Source: Gigaspora rosea
Taxonomy: Eukaryota > Glomeromycota > Glomeromycetes > Diversisporales > Gigasporaceae
Reading direction: 5' to 3'
Assembly (NCBI GenBank): GCA_003550325.1
Contig: QKWP01000140.1
Coordinates: 223,201-287,200 of the forward strand
Length of the DNA stretch: 64,000 nt
In this document: one piece after another, positions 46,557-58,140 of the stretch
Layout: each line of letters begins with the position of its first letter
Numbering within the stretch: position 1 is the first letter of the stretch
The notes under the pieces: model-generated
What the model was told of the DNA's origin: nothing
Database searches by the model: none
Seen by the model: only the letters and a program-made list of their open reading frames with translations
Position numbers and translations under genes: made by a program

Positions 46557-49500
46557 TCTAGAGTATGAAAATTACTCCATTCCCATACAGTATCCTTTAT
46601 TTCTCGAATTTTTGGACGTTTTTTAGGATCCGCATTCCAGCATTTCTCCATTAAATCAACATAGCATTGTGGGGTACCGGAAATAATTTTTGGGCGCAAT
46701 GGTTTAAACTTATCACTAATAAGTGATAAGAACTTCGGGTCTTCAAAATTATAATCCTCAAATACCGGTATACCGGATGACAACTCCCACATTATTAGTC
46801 CTAACGCATAAATATCAGATTTTTGATCGCTTTGAGCATCATGTGCCCTGTATTTATTCATGTTGTGAGATCTAGACTGATTAAAAGTTTCTCCGAAATC
46901 GATAATGCAGTCTCCAGATGCTTTAAAAAGAATGTTATTACTATGTAGACTATTGTGTAAACGATTGACATTAATATCATGCAACTGACTACAAATATCT
47001 CTCAATATATTTAATTTTTCTTCCCAATTCATGAAGGGATGATTTTTTAAATATTCATGAAAGTTCCCTTGCGTTGCGCATTCCATAACAACCGCTATAA
47101 TATTGTTATTAATGCGTGTGAATCCATATAATTTAAGAAACCCTTTTTGTTCTTGTAAGCATTTGAAATATTTTATTGCCTTAATTAAAAGCGATGTATA
47201 TTATTTATCAGTTTTCATCAAATAAGTGGAATTAAAAAATGGAAAATCTTTAATACCTTTTCAAATTTCTGTTCTGGAGTTTGAGGAATAATTTTTATAA
47301 CTACAGCGATTGGATCCGATCGTTCTTTAGATAATGTGTTGTTTTTTCTCCCAATTTTTCTCTCTCCGTCTAACCATGTTGCATAATATATTGTGTTAAA
47401 TTTATTCTCTATTTTAAGCTGATTATAAGGGATGAACTCTAAATATTGTAAATAACTTTCACAGTTTATTTGCGTATCTTGAATCAATTGATCAATTGCA
47501 TGATTTCCACTTGACCAATTAATAAACTTATCAAATAGCTCTTTTGTATCACAAGGTTTACACCATGCTTCTTGCGAATTATACTTTCTGCATTTTGAAC
47601 ATGTTCCTAATTTATGGTAAATTTTAATAATTTATCCAAATACAGTAGCTACATAATAATTTTCAATTGCGCTTTACCATATGTTTTTTCAATTTCAATA
47701 AGATGCTTTAAGTCTTCAAGCCTAATTCCTAAATGCATAAAAATATGTAAATCTTTAAATATAAAAATTACTTAATCTTCAATTATATTATTTTACCAAA
47801 ATTTTCCATGATTGTTGTTTCACGTGGAGTTCTATTATAATATGGTAAGATATTAAATTACTATGAAATGAAACTTTTGATAGTTGAATTATTTAATTAA
47901 ATTATAGTCATACCCAATAAGAACTAACTCTTTGAAAGATGTTGTATCTTTATTGCCAAAGTTATTCTCAATAAATACCTAATAATAGATTTACTTTGAG
48001 AAATATTTTAGAATAGCCAAATACTAAGTCAATCAAACTTACAGTAATCTGAAATACGTTTTGGAATTTTACAAATTCTAGGGGGATTTTAATTATATTG
48101 TCGACAAAATCATTTTTAGTAAGTTGAAATAATTGAGTTTCCTCAATATCTTCAACATTCTCAAACCCTAAATTACATCTATTTGCAAAAAGTTTAATGG
48201 TCTTTGGCGCATGCTCTAATGAAAATTTATGTAAAATTTAAAAATAGTTAATTTATATAAATTAAGTAATATTGTATTTATACTAACCTATATCAGTGGG
48301 AATAATAAAGATTGAATGAAGTTTTACATATTGTTTAAATGGAATAGAAATTATGAGCTGCTCATCAACATCTGATTCTAAATACGTATCATCATCGTTA
48401 AAAACATTTTTAATATTATTGTCATCATTTTGATTTAAGCATTCGATTTGAGTTAAATCAATATATTCATTCAGCCCATCCTAAAAATGTATTTAGTAAA
48501 AATTGAAACTTATAACACTTATAAAACTTATAATGAATAAAATAAATTGGATAAATTTATATATACCAGACCATAACCATTTTTAGATCCTTTGGCTTCA
48601 TTTTTAATTTCTTCAAGCCCAATGTACCTATAAATTTCCTCTCCATTTTCAAATTTTATAATTGTAGGAGAACTCTCTATTGAAAGTTCCCAGCATATAT
48701 CTGGTACTTCATCTACATCGATCTAGTAAATTACAAGTTAATAATTATAAATTTTAAATTATCCAAGAATAATTATGCGTTATTCAGTGTGCTACCTTAA
48801 CAAAGTTTAAGTGCTTGTATAGCAAACTTAATCTTTTAAAAACTGGTACAACTTTCGTACTATGAGGACATGAAGCGTCATGGAAATGCACTAATGTCTA
48901 AATTTTTAAAAATATTTTATTTTATAGTCGATTTAATCAAATTTACCGCATAGCGTGGTTTAAAACCCCTCTAGTATAATACTCTCACAATTTTCAGAAG
49001 TCTATAATGTATTGTACTCGGAGTACTATACGTGCTAGTTATCAGTCGTGTCGTAGATGATAACTAATTATTCATCTACTAAAGGCTCGACTGATAACTT
49101 TGTTATCCGACATGTCTGACGTTAGCACTGAATGGTTTACGTATAACTTATTCGGACACCTCCTAATGCAAATATGCAAATATTCACGCACCTACTCACC
49201 TCGAAAGAGGTGAGTGAATTTTGTATATTGTATTAGGAGGTGACCGAATAAGTTATACAGAAATCATTCAGTGATCACATAGGACGTGTCTGATAAGTAA
49301 GTTTATTGAAAAATCATACTCTCTTGATATTTAATAACTTCTTAATCAGAGTTTCAAGTTTAATACATGTCCAGTATAAATTATTGATGGCATTGGCCGC
49401 ACTTATAGTTCAACTTATACCCCTTATGTTGACCATAATATCCCTCCGACTGTAATACCGTAGATGTAGACTAATTTGTCAAATACCCGGATCTTTTAAA

Positions 49501-49593
49501 CCTCGCTATACGATAATTTTCAAAACTCTTTCATACCACTTCTTGCGCAGTAATAAGATGTTTAAATTCAGTAATGTTTGTGATGTGCCGCAT
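46550..49593 (-). CDS. Thioredoxin-PITH-pseudokinase protein, minus-strand paralogue (truncated by frameshift)
   Basis: Exons read by eye and matched one for one to the plus paralogue: 49593-49537, 48897-48796, 48722-48567, 48480-48288, 48215-48043, 47978-47914, 47831-47797, 47728-47678, 47606-47257, 47179-46550 (stop). All introns are GT-AG. Domains: thioredoxin fold in exons 1-3, but the active site reads C-P-H-S (codons about 48870-48859), so the second cysteine is lost; PITH domain in exons 4-7 ending 'LIGTPRETT'; four-cysteine knuckle at the start of exon 9 (C-S-K-C ... W-C-K-P-C); TKL-like kinase domain with the VIK lysine and D-F-G present but 'HNSLHSNN' in place of HRDxxxxN. It probably binds partners or nucleotide and does not phosphorylate. 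The first intron is 639 bases because two MITEs have entered it (132 in the paralogue). The frame ends just after the kinase domain; the C-terminal domain lies downstream in another frame. Confidence 0.75.
49032..49098. mobile_element. Small palindrome in intron 1 of the minus gene
   Basis: 'gttatcagtcg' at 49038 and 'cgactgataac' ending at 49098 enclose a second inverted pair, 'gtagatga' and 'tcatctac'. It shares 'ttatcagtcg'-like ends with the next element and may be a deletion derivative of the same family. Confidence 0.5.
49107..49296. mobile_element. MITE in intron 1 of the minus gene
   Basis: About 190 bases with inverted arms: 'actgaatggtttacgtataa' and 'gttatacagaaatcattcag', and ends TTATCCGACATGTC and GACGTGTCTGATAA. 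The centre has 'cacctcgaaagaggtg'. The paralogous intron in the plus gene lacks it, so insertion followed the gene duplication. Confidence 0.7.
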
Positions 49594-50362
49594 GGTTATT
49601 ACAGTATTATGATAAAACTGTATTCAATTATATATTTATAAAAAATTTTATTTCTCTTGAATGACTCAAATAGCAGTAATTGACGTTCGATGCAGAAAAT
49701 TGGTATCATTATATTTTATTTAATCTGTCCTTGGGAAAGATGACCTAAATAGAAATAATTAGTCAAACTATTTAATCTGTCCTTGGGAAAGATGACCTAA
49801 ATAGGAATAATTTGCAAACTATTTACTCTGTCTTCTGAAACGGTGATTTAAATAGTTTTGTGCAAAAAGTTTAATCGAAATAAGATGACAATTATTTATC
49901 TTAAACTTTTGTCCTTGGGAAATAGAAATAATTTGTCAAACTATTCTATTCTGTCTCCTGAAAAAGGTAATTTAAATAGTTTTGTGCAAAAAGTTTAATC
50001 GAAATAAGATGACAAATTATTTATACCTAAGTTTTTGTCCTTGGGAAATAGAAATCATTTGTCAAAATATTTACTCTGTCTTCTGAAGCGGTGATTTGTG
50101 CAAAAAGTTTAATCGAAATAAGATGATAAATTATTTATTCTTAAGTTTTTGTCCTTGGGAAATATGATATAAATAGTAGTAATTGGCATTCTGTAATACA
50201 CTTGTGCAAAAAATTATCGTTCTAATAACTTTATTTATGTGTTTAATATATATGCATTCTAATATATAGCACGAATATCTATTTTCAGTAGGAAATTTTA
50301 ATGGCACTATATTTTTTATATTTTTTATAAATAATTATTTCCAACCGCGCTTTTATAAAGTA
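49594..50362. promoter_or_regulatory. Divergent intergenic region shared by the two paralogues
   Basis: 769 bases separate the start codons of the two head-to-head genes, so both promoters must lie here. More than half is a tandem array (49715-50175). A TATA-like 'gatataaatag' lies at 50166-50176, about 190 bases before the plus start; no equivalent could be assigned for the minus gene. Regulation by a shared control region is an inference from layout. Confidence 0.5.
49715..50175. repeat. Tandem repeats between the divergent genes
   Basis: Two types. 'tttaatctgtccttgggaaa' plus 'gatgacctaaatag' occurs twice at about 49718 and 49770. A composite unit of about 115-125 bases with 'gtgcaaaaagtttaatcgaa' and 'ttgtccttgggaaatagaaa' occurs three times (anchors near 49860, 49986, 50099). 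The copy number could alter spacing of promoter elements. Confidence 0.75.
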
Positions 50363-53300
50363 ATGCATAATATTACGAATGCTATCGAATTTCAGCATTT
50401 TATTGCTGCGCCAATAGTGGTATGAATAACTTTTAATAATTAAATAAAGTCATGGTTGAATTATTTTTTCTATCAAGAAAAAGTCAATAGACACTTATCT
50501 AATTATCAACACCGTTATTAAATTATTGAATAAAATATTTTGAAAATTTAGACATTAGTGCACATTTATGATTCCAGATGTCATTATTGTGGAGTAATTG
50601 AACTGGCTTTTGAACAATTAAATTTACAATACAGACATGTAAACTTTGTCAAGGTAGATTTTGAAGAAAACTATTTAAATATTACATTGTATTTATTATT
50701 TATTAACTTGTAATTTTACTAGATCGATGTAGATGAAGTACCATGTATAATCTCTAAGCTTTCAATAAATGCTTTTCCTACTCTTGTGAAATTTAAAAAT
50801 GGAGTAGAAGTTAGAAGGTACACGGGACTTAAAGAAATTAAAAATCAAGCCAAAGGATTTAAAAAAGTTTATGGTCTGGTATATATAAAGTTATTCAAAA
50901 TTATTCTGTTCATTATAAAATTTTATAATTTTCAATTTTCATTAAATAAATTTTTAGGATGGGCTGAATGAATATATTGATTTAGCTCAAATTGAATGTT
51001 TAAATCAAGATGATAACAATAATATTAAAAATATTTTTAACGATGATGATACGTATTTAGAATCAAATGCTGATGAGCAGCTCATGATTTCTATTCCATT
51101 TAAACAACATGTAAAACTTCATTCAATCTTTATTATTCCCACTGATATAGGTTAGTATAAATACAATCATAAATCTTATTTAATTTATAAAAATTAGACA
51201 TTTTTAAATTTTACATAAATTTTCATTAGAGCATGCGCCAAAGACCATTAAACTTTTTGCTAATAGATGTAATTTAGGGTTTGAGAATGTTGAAGATATT
51301 GTGGAAACTCAATTATTCCAACTTACTGAAAATGATTGTGTCGACAATACAATTAAGATTCTCTTGGAATTTGTGAAATTCCAAAACATATCTCAAATTA
51401 CAGTAGGTTTAATTGATTCAAGATTTAACTATTCTAATATATTTCTAATTAAAAATCTATTATTAGATATTTATTGAAAATAACATTGGAAATAAAGAAA
51501 CAACTTCTTTCAAGCAATTAAAGCTTATTGGGTATGAATATAGTTTAATTATTTGAATACCAAAATTTTATTTTATAGTAAATTAAATATTTTACCATAT
51601 CATAGAACTCCAATTAAGACAACAAGCATGGAAAATTTTCCAATTGAGACAACAAGCATGGAAAATTTTGGTAAAATAATATAATTGAAAATTAATCTTA
51701 AGTAATTTTTATACTTATACGTTTATATACTTTTATATATTTAGCAATTACTCCTGAAGACTTAAAACATCTTATTGAAGTTGAAAAAAAATATGGTAAG
51801 CACAAACAAAGATTATTACGCGACCTATTTATATAAAAGTTAAAAATTTACCAAATTAGGAACATGCTCAAAATGCAAGAAATATAATTCTCATGAAGCA
51901 TGGTGTAAACCTTGTGATACAGAAGAGCTTATTGAAAAATTTATTCATTGGTCTAGTAGAAATAATGCAATTGATGAATTTATTCAAAATACGCAAAGAA
52001 ACTGTGAAAACTATTTAAGATATTTAGAATTCATTCCCTATAATCGATTTGAAATAGAGAATAAATTTAGCACGATATATTATGGAACATGGTTAGACGG
52101 AGAGAGAAAAATTGGAGAAAAAAATAAAACATTATATAAAGAACGATCGGATCCAATCGCTGTAGTTATAAAAATTATTCCTCAAACTCCAGAACAGAAA
52201 TTTGAAAAGGTATTAAAGATTTTCCATTTTTTAATTCCACTTATTTGATGAAAACTGATAAATAATATACATCATTTTTAATTAAGGCAATAAAACATTT
52301 CAAATTCTTACAAGAACAAAAAGGGTTTCTTAAATTATATGGATTCACCCGCATTAGTGATGATAGTCTAGCGGTTGTTATGGAACGCGCAACGCAAGGG
52401 AACTTTAATGAATATTTAAAAAATCATCCCTTTATGGATTGGGAAGAAAAATTAAATATATTGAGAAATATTTGTAGTCAGTTGCATGATATTCATGTCA
52501 ATCGTTCACACAATAGTCTTCATAGTAATAATATTCTTTTTAAAGCATCTGGAGACTGCATTATCGATTTCGGAGAAACTTTTAATCAATCTAGATCTCA
52601 CAACATGAAAAAATACAGAGCACCTGATGCTCAGAGCGATCAGAAATCTGATATTTATACACTAGGACTAATAATGTGGGAGCTGTCATCCGGTATACCG
52701 GTATTTGAGGGTTATAATTTTGAAGACCCGAAATTCTTATCACTTATTCGTGATAAGCTTAAACCATTGCGCCCAAAAATTATTTCCGGTACCCCACAAT
52801 GCTATGTTGATTTAATGGAGAAATGCTGGAATGCGGATCCTAAAAAACGTCCAAACATACTAGAAGTAAAGAATACTATATGGAAATGGAGTAATTTTTA
52901 TATTTTAGAAGAAAATAAATTTATACATTCTGAAGCAAATCAATTTATCGCAGCTGATATTATTCATGCTATTAATAATTTTAATAGCATTCATATTGGT
53001 ACACCTACAATTAAAATTTGTGATCAACTAAACATTGCTAGTAGAGATTTCAGCAATGCAATTAATATAGAATCATCCATCTTTCCTGGAGCTTCAAATA
53101 CCTCATATACTGAAGCCGAGCAATTATTTGAATTATTAAACAGTAAAAAAGATGTTATTGATAATATCCTAGGCTCTCAACCTGTGTATGCTATAGGACC
53201 TGAATTTCAGGAGGGCCATTCTATTCCACACATTGTATGTTGGACTACTGAACCTCTTGATACTTCAATCATAGAACAACTCAAAGAAACATTTCAAAAT

Positions 53301-54362
53301 AGATTTGAAGTTGTGATAATGACAATGAATCAAGAAAATCACACTCATAACAGAGAGTCACTAAATAGTAACATTCACTTTAATAAGAGCAAGTCGAATA
53401 ACTCCTCTTCAAATAAAGGATATTCTGGAGACAAATCGGCAAATAGGAAAGAACCTGGGGATGAAGGGGATGGTTTTGGTGACAATGGGAAATTGGTTAT
53501 TGAAGGAGAAACACAAGAATTTGATGGTATTACAATTTCTTCTAAAGCAACTGTTCAAGTTACAGATAAGCACGTCTCTCAAGACTTTGGAATTCTCGCT
53601 AAATTTAATGCAAAGGTCAATCCTGATTTGACTAACTCTACAAAAAGCATTTTAGAATTCATCATAGATGTAAATTGCACATTAGATCATCTTCTCAGCG
53701 ATAGTCTACCGTCGTTCAAAAAGCTAGGCTATGGTTATTTTCTCGATGCTGTAAATGTTAAGGTTTCTCCGATTTCGCAGGATACTGGTAATGAAACACT
53801 TGATTACATACAAAAAGATATTAAACAGCCAACTCAGCCTAAGCAATCCAACCAAAATAATGAGATTATAAATTTTAAGTTCAATTCACTCACTACTGAA
53901 AAAATTATGGAGGAATTATATGGATGGAATATAATTCATAGCGGTATTAATCATGATCTCTGGGAATATTCATATTTTGGTGGTGATGACGATATTAATG
54001 CTAGACGAAGAACGCATTTTCCTACGCATAGACATCGAAATAAGTGGCATATTACGAAAAAATCTGGATTTTGTATTACAATTAAACAAGCTTTACGTTT
54101 TAATTTGCGGTCGAAGAATTGGATATTATTTCTAAAACATCTAGGCCTAAGGTCCCAGCTTATAAAATGCACTAAAATGGTCCACACACTTAATATAACT
54201 TTTAATAATCTTGAAGATTTTAATAATAAGTTTATAGAACTCGGGAAGCTTCGTACGGATTCTATGCTTAAATTAACTGGGGAAAAAAGAGAAGCATTGT
54301 CTAATAAAGAGTCTGATGAAATTAAAATTACACGTTCAGCCATGCTGTATAATAAACATTAG
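50363..54362 (+). CDS. Thioredoxin-PITH-pseudokinase protein with unknown C-terminal domain
   Basis: Ten exons, all GT-AG: 50363-50419, 50552-50653, 50723-50878, 50958-51150, 51230-51402, 51467-51531, 51606-51670, 51745-51795, 51860-52209, 52287-54362. Phases agree and give 1,095 residues. The ATG at 50363 opens 'MHNITNAIEFQHFIAA', matched by the paralogue. Domains: thioredoxin about 1-105 with active site C29-H-Y-C32; PITH about 106-255 ('ESNADEQLMISIPF', 'LEFVKFQNISQIT', ending 'LIGTP'), as in proteasome-associated TXNL1; a ten-residue duplication 'PIETTSMENF' in exon 7; C290-x2-C293-x9-C303-x2-C306, probably a zinc knuckle; TKL-like kinase domain about 345-605 with K392 and D498-F-G kept, glycine loop degenerate, and H479-N-S481 instead of HRD; linker 605-755; low-complexity 760-815; C-terminal domain about 820-1060. 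I infer a redox or chaperone-linked scaffold; activity is unknown. Confidence 0.8.
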
Positions 54363-54828
54363 GTATACGATCATGGTCAGATTTATATTAATTGTCAGAT
54401 TTGAGAATGCTTATATAAGTTCAAATAAGAAAAATAGACCCAACAGTTTCAATTTAGACAGAATTCTTCTGTATGAGAGGTTTGCAATGTGCGTTTACAA
54501 ATTTTTTTTCTAACATAGATTTGAATTCAAAATTTTAAATATAAGAACTTGCCTCAAATAGTATAGTTAAATTTTTTACATGAATTAGAAACAAATTAAC
54601 AATAACAACTTGTGTCGTTACAGTCGTCTTCATATGATTATTTTTTATAAGTGCCAATGAATATTGATTATTTCCACTATTAAAATTTCCTTATTTGAAT
54701 TATGCCGCAATCTATCTAAACAATTACAGCTGTTTTCAAAAAGGTGTGAACAGGTGATTTTTATGACATATACCCATATGGGGAATCGGAAAATCAGAAA
54801 TTTAATAATTAACTTTTCCATCACGGAC
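54363..54828. other. Gene-free stretch downstream of the plus gene
   Basis: No gene. Frames here (for example 54316-54513, and the opposite pair at 54645-54858) show no family resemblance. It probably includes the 3' untranslated region of the plus gene. Confidence 0.5.
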
Positions 54829-54948
54829 ATCACGCACTTATCAGTGCGAGATGCTTAATCAACACATATTTTAGGTTTGACGTCCGTTGTAATTTTTATA
54901 TTATTAACCATGTAGCAATTAAGCACCTCGTACTGATAAGTGCGTGAT
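54829..54948. mobile_element. 120-base palindromic MITE
   Basis: Ends 'atcacgcacttatcagtgcg' and 'cgtactgataagtgcgtgat'; inverted arms of about 33 bases. The internal loop has 'gacgtccgttg'. Non-coding. Confidence 0.7.
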
Positions 54949-55271
54949 ACCCTTTTCTAATCATTATCATTATCGCTATATAAACAAATTATTGAAATGT
55001 ATGGTCCGGTGCGAAAATGAAGATACACAAAAACTAAAAGTTATTTTGTCTACATATAAAAGTTCTTCAGTTTTAACTATTTATTTATAAATTTTTTATA
55101 TCTAATAAAGAAAGACCTAAGCTACATTTTGATATAATTTTTATTATCATTTTATAATAAGTTTATTTTATAATAAATTTTTTAAAAATTATATTTTTTA
55201 AAAAAAAAAATTTTAAAAAAATTACCAATATGTAACTTTATAAGCTTGTGCTATGCAACTGCATTGCCATA

Positions 55272-55480
55272 CATATGCTAAATATACAGTTAAAATTTTA
55301 ACTTAATTGGATTAGTAGTTGTTAAAATATAGATTAAAAACTAATTTATTTTAATAAAGTTTTATATATAACTATATATAGTAATTTATATATAGTAATT
55401 ATTATTAAATATTTAAAATTTTATATTTTAACAACTACTGATTCAATTAAGCTAAAATTTTAACTATATATTTAGCATAT
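55272..55480. mobile_element. Palindromic MITE, about 210 bases
   Basis: Left 'catatgctaaatatacagtt aaaattttaact'-type arm and right complement ending 'aactatatatttagcatat'; arms of about 60 bases including 'tagtagttgttaaaat'. AT-rich loop. Non-coding. Confidence 0.65.
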
Positions 55481-55900
55481 ATATAACAATATACTTGTAA
55501 CATTATTACACAACAATATGTATCCCTTAAACCATATAGCATACATATTTGTACACTAAAATTTTTAAAGACTTATTGCATAAAATTTTATTAGGCTTTA
55601 CCCCTACTTTCTAAACTAAAATAAAGCATGTCACATGTTAAATGCTATATAATTCCTATTTCATAAAATTTCTTTTATAATTTTTAAAAAATTAGTTATC
55701 TAATATGGATCATAATAGGATCGTAATAGGACTTTGATGTCCAAATTAATACTAAAAAAGGAAACTGCATGTGATACTTATTAAAATTCTTCCCAATTAT
55801 CACACACAGGTTTCTTTCATAATACAATATTACAGCTAATCATAGATGCTTCATGACAACTTTATATAATTTTGGTTTTGAGGCAATGCCATAAAAATAT

Positions 55901-56035
55901 GGTGACCCAAAGTTTGGTTCACAAAGCATACTTCACAGCCATCAGCTAAAGTTTTACTTGATGTTTAGGCCATACGAAGTGATCCACACTGTGACTGTGG
56001 AGTGTGCTATGTAACTTGGGTTTATGAATGTCACC
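55901..56035. mobile_element. MITE with GGTGAC ends, 135 bases
   Basis: Left 'ggtgacccaaagtttggttc', right 'gggtttatgaatgtcacc'; the inner part pairs 'cacagccatcag' with 'cactgtgactgtgg' imperfectly. Likely an old MITE; flanks share only 'ata'. Confidence 0.5.
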
Positions 56036-58140
56036 ATAACCAATTAGAATAGAGGTTTTATTAAGAAAAATTTTTTTTAGAGCTTAATTTTCTTTTAAAA
56101 ATTTTAGCTTACAAATATGTATGCTAAAATATATGGTTTAAGGAATATAAAAAGATAATAAACTTTATATTAATAGATAGCTTAGAACATGGTTTATTTA
56201 GTACAAAAAAATTATAAATAGATAAGGAGTTATCTATATATCGCACAGTGCGATACTCTTATTTATCACCCAACCAATCAAATTTCAGAATCAGGTATTA
56301 ATATAAAAAATACAAAAAACTTAAAATCAAAATTTTGCATAGAAAACAGCCCTTCGTGTTCTAACAAAAAAAATTCTTTGCAAAATTTTGATATAAACTA
56401 TGCATCACTCTAACCAAAAACCAAACTTACTCTAACTCTAATTAAAATAAAGTAAAGTGGTTTGTTTTTTTTATTGTTTTGATCTCACATTACACCTGTC
56501 CTTATAGAGTGCGATATATAATTGCATCGCATAGTATGATAAATACATTTTTTCAATAGATAATTAAAAATTAAAAAACTTTTATATATAGATATATAAA
56601 TTAATTATTTAATTTTAATTTATTCATATTTTTGCATTTTACAAATTGAAAAAATAAGTTATTAATAAAAATTTTTACAAAAATAAATTTTTTAATAAAA
56701 TTTATATTAAAATAAATCTGCAGACGCGAGTAATAAATAAATGCATTTGACTGATAAACTGTGATGTATGCTTTGAGGTAAAGTATAATAAGCAGGGAGG
56801 TTATTTCAGCATAATGAAAATTGGTTTTGATGCCAATATTTGTAATCTACATATAGACATTACACCAAACCCAAAATAATGTCATATGATAAATTGACCA
56901 ATAAAAATGCCAAATCGCTATCGCATGATTAACTAACATGCCTAATAGACCGAATTTATGAACAGTTCTGCAGTTCTTACTTGTTACAAACTATTCACAT
57001 GATTTGCACTATCCCCACCTAATGTCCATGACAGTGCTTAGGGACAGTGCAATCATATGATATTATATAAATCAATCTGTAACTAAATTTTACGTCACGT
57101 AATTTTTAAAAAATTAAATCTCGTGTAATTTTCATTAAGCGGCCAGTACATTTTTATCATGTGAGCAGTTTTTTTGCATCATTTGATTTGAATATATGAT
57201 CTAAATTGAATTACCAAAAATTTGATTTCAATTTGATTTCAATTTGATTTCAAAAACTGAATACTGTGTACTCATAACTTTTAATTACTTAAATTTTAAT
57301 TTACTCAATTTACCAAATCTTACTCAAAATTACACAAAATTATGTATAATTACTGTAATTTGATATCCATAACTACAACTCAGACACCTGTCTAATCGCT
57401 CTATAGATTTCCCGCTATTATAGATCAAATTATATTCTTTCGAATGTACTGAAACCCAAATTTTATTTAATCTATATAAAAGGCTATAAAGCCTTAAAAT
57501 TGAATTTCCTACCATTAAAAACTAGTCCAATATAGAAAAATATTTTGTATATAAATTGCGCAAATGTAATCTTACATTTTATGAATAAATTGAATATTAC
57601 TAGCCAGCTCATTGTGTATCTAGTTAATATTTCCAGAGTAATGTGTTGTAGTATTAATTAGAGTAACATATAACTTTAATTTTTTTTTATTCAACTCTAG
57701 TTCTATTGCTAGGGGTGCAGGTGCTGCTCTTTATTCAATTTACAAAGGTCTTACATTATATTACATATTATTAGAAATTTTCCTAGCTAAACTATATAGG
57801 GTATTACATATTAAAATAGCCCTTTTTTGCAATTTTTTGAAAAATGAGTTTTCATTAGATTTATATAAATTTTGACATGATCGATATTTTTCAATTATAA
57901 ATGAAAGTCGATTTGCATAATAAAAGATCAAGATAATTGTAAAAGAAAAATTACATGAGGCTGCATAAGGCCAACACATCATGAGATTACCCGATAATCA
58001 CCTGTTACATTTAACCAATCAAAATCATGAAATTCAATTAATACCGGATCAGTCCGAAAATCAAAACAAATAATTAAACTCAATTATCTCAAAATAAATT
58101 ATATATAAAAAAGGGTTGTTTTAATGTGTAACACCCCATA
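56036..58140. other. Gene-free stretch
   Basis: No supported gene. It includes a paired 'atatcgcac' motif near 56237 and 56507 that may bound another old element, and three 'tttgatttcaa' units at 57213-57255. The short frames at 57330-57515 and 57761-57982 have no recognisable features. Confidence 0.5.

Noticed and set aside
53951-54343. 130-residue minus frame
   Set aside because: Antisense to the conserved C-terminal domain of the plus gene; the sense frame has a paralogue.
50363-54362. Active receptor-like kinase interpretation
   Set aside because: There is no signal peptide or membrane segment, and the catalytic aspartate is replaced by serine in both copies.
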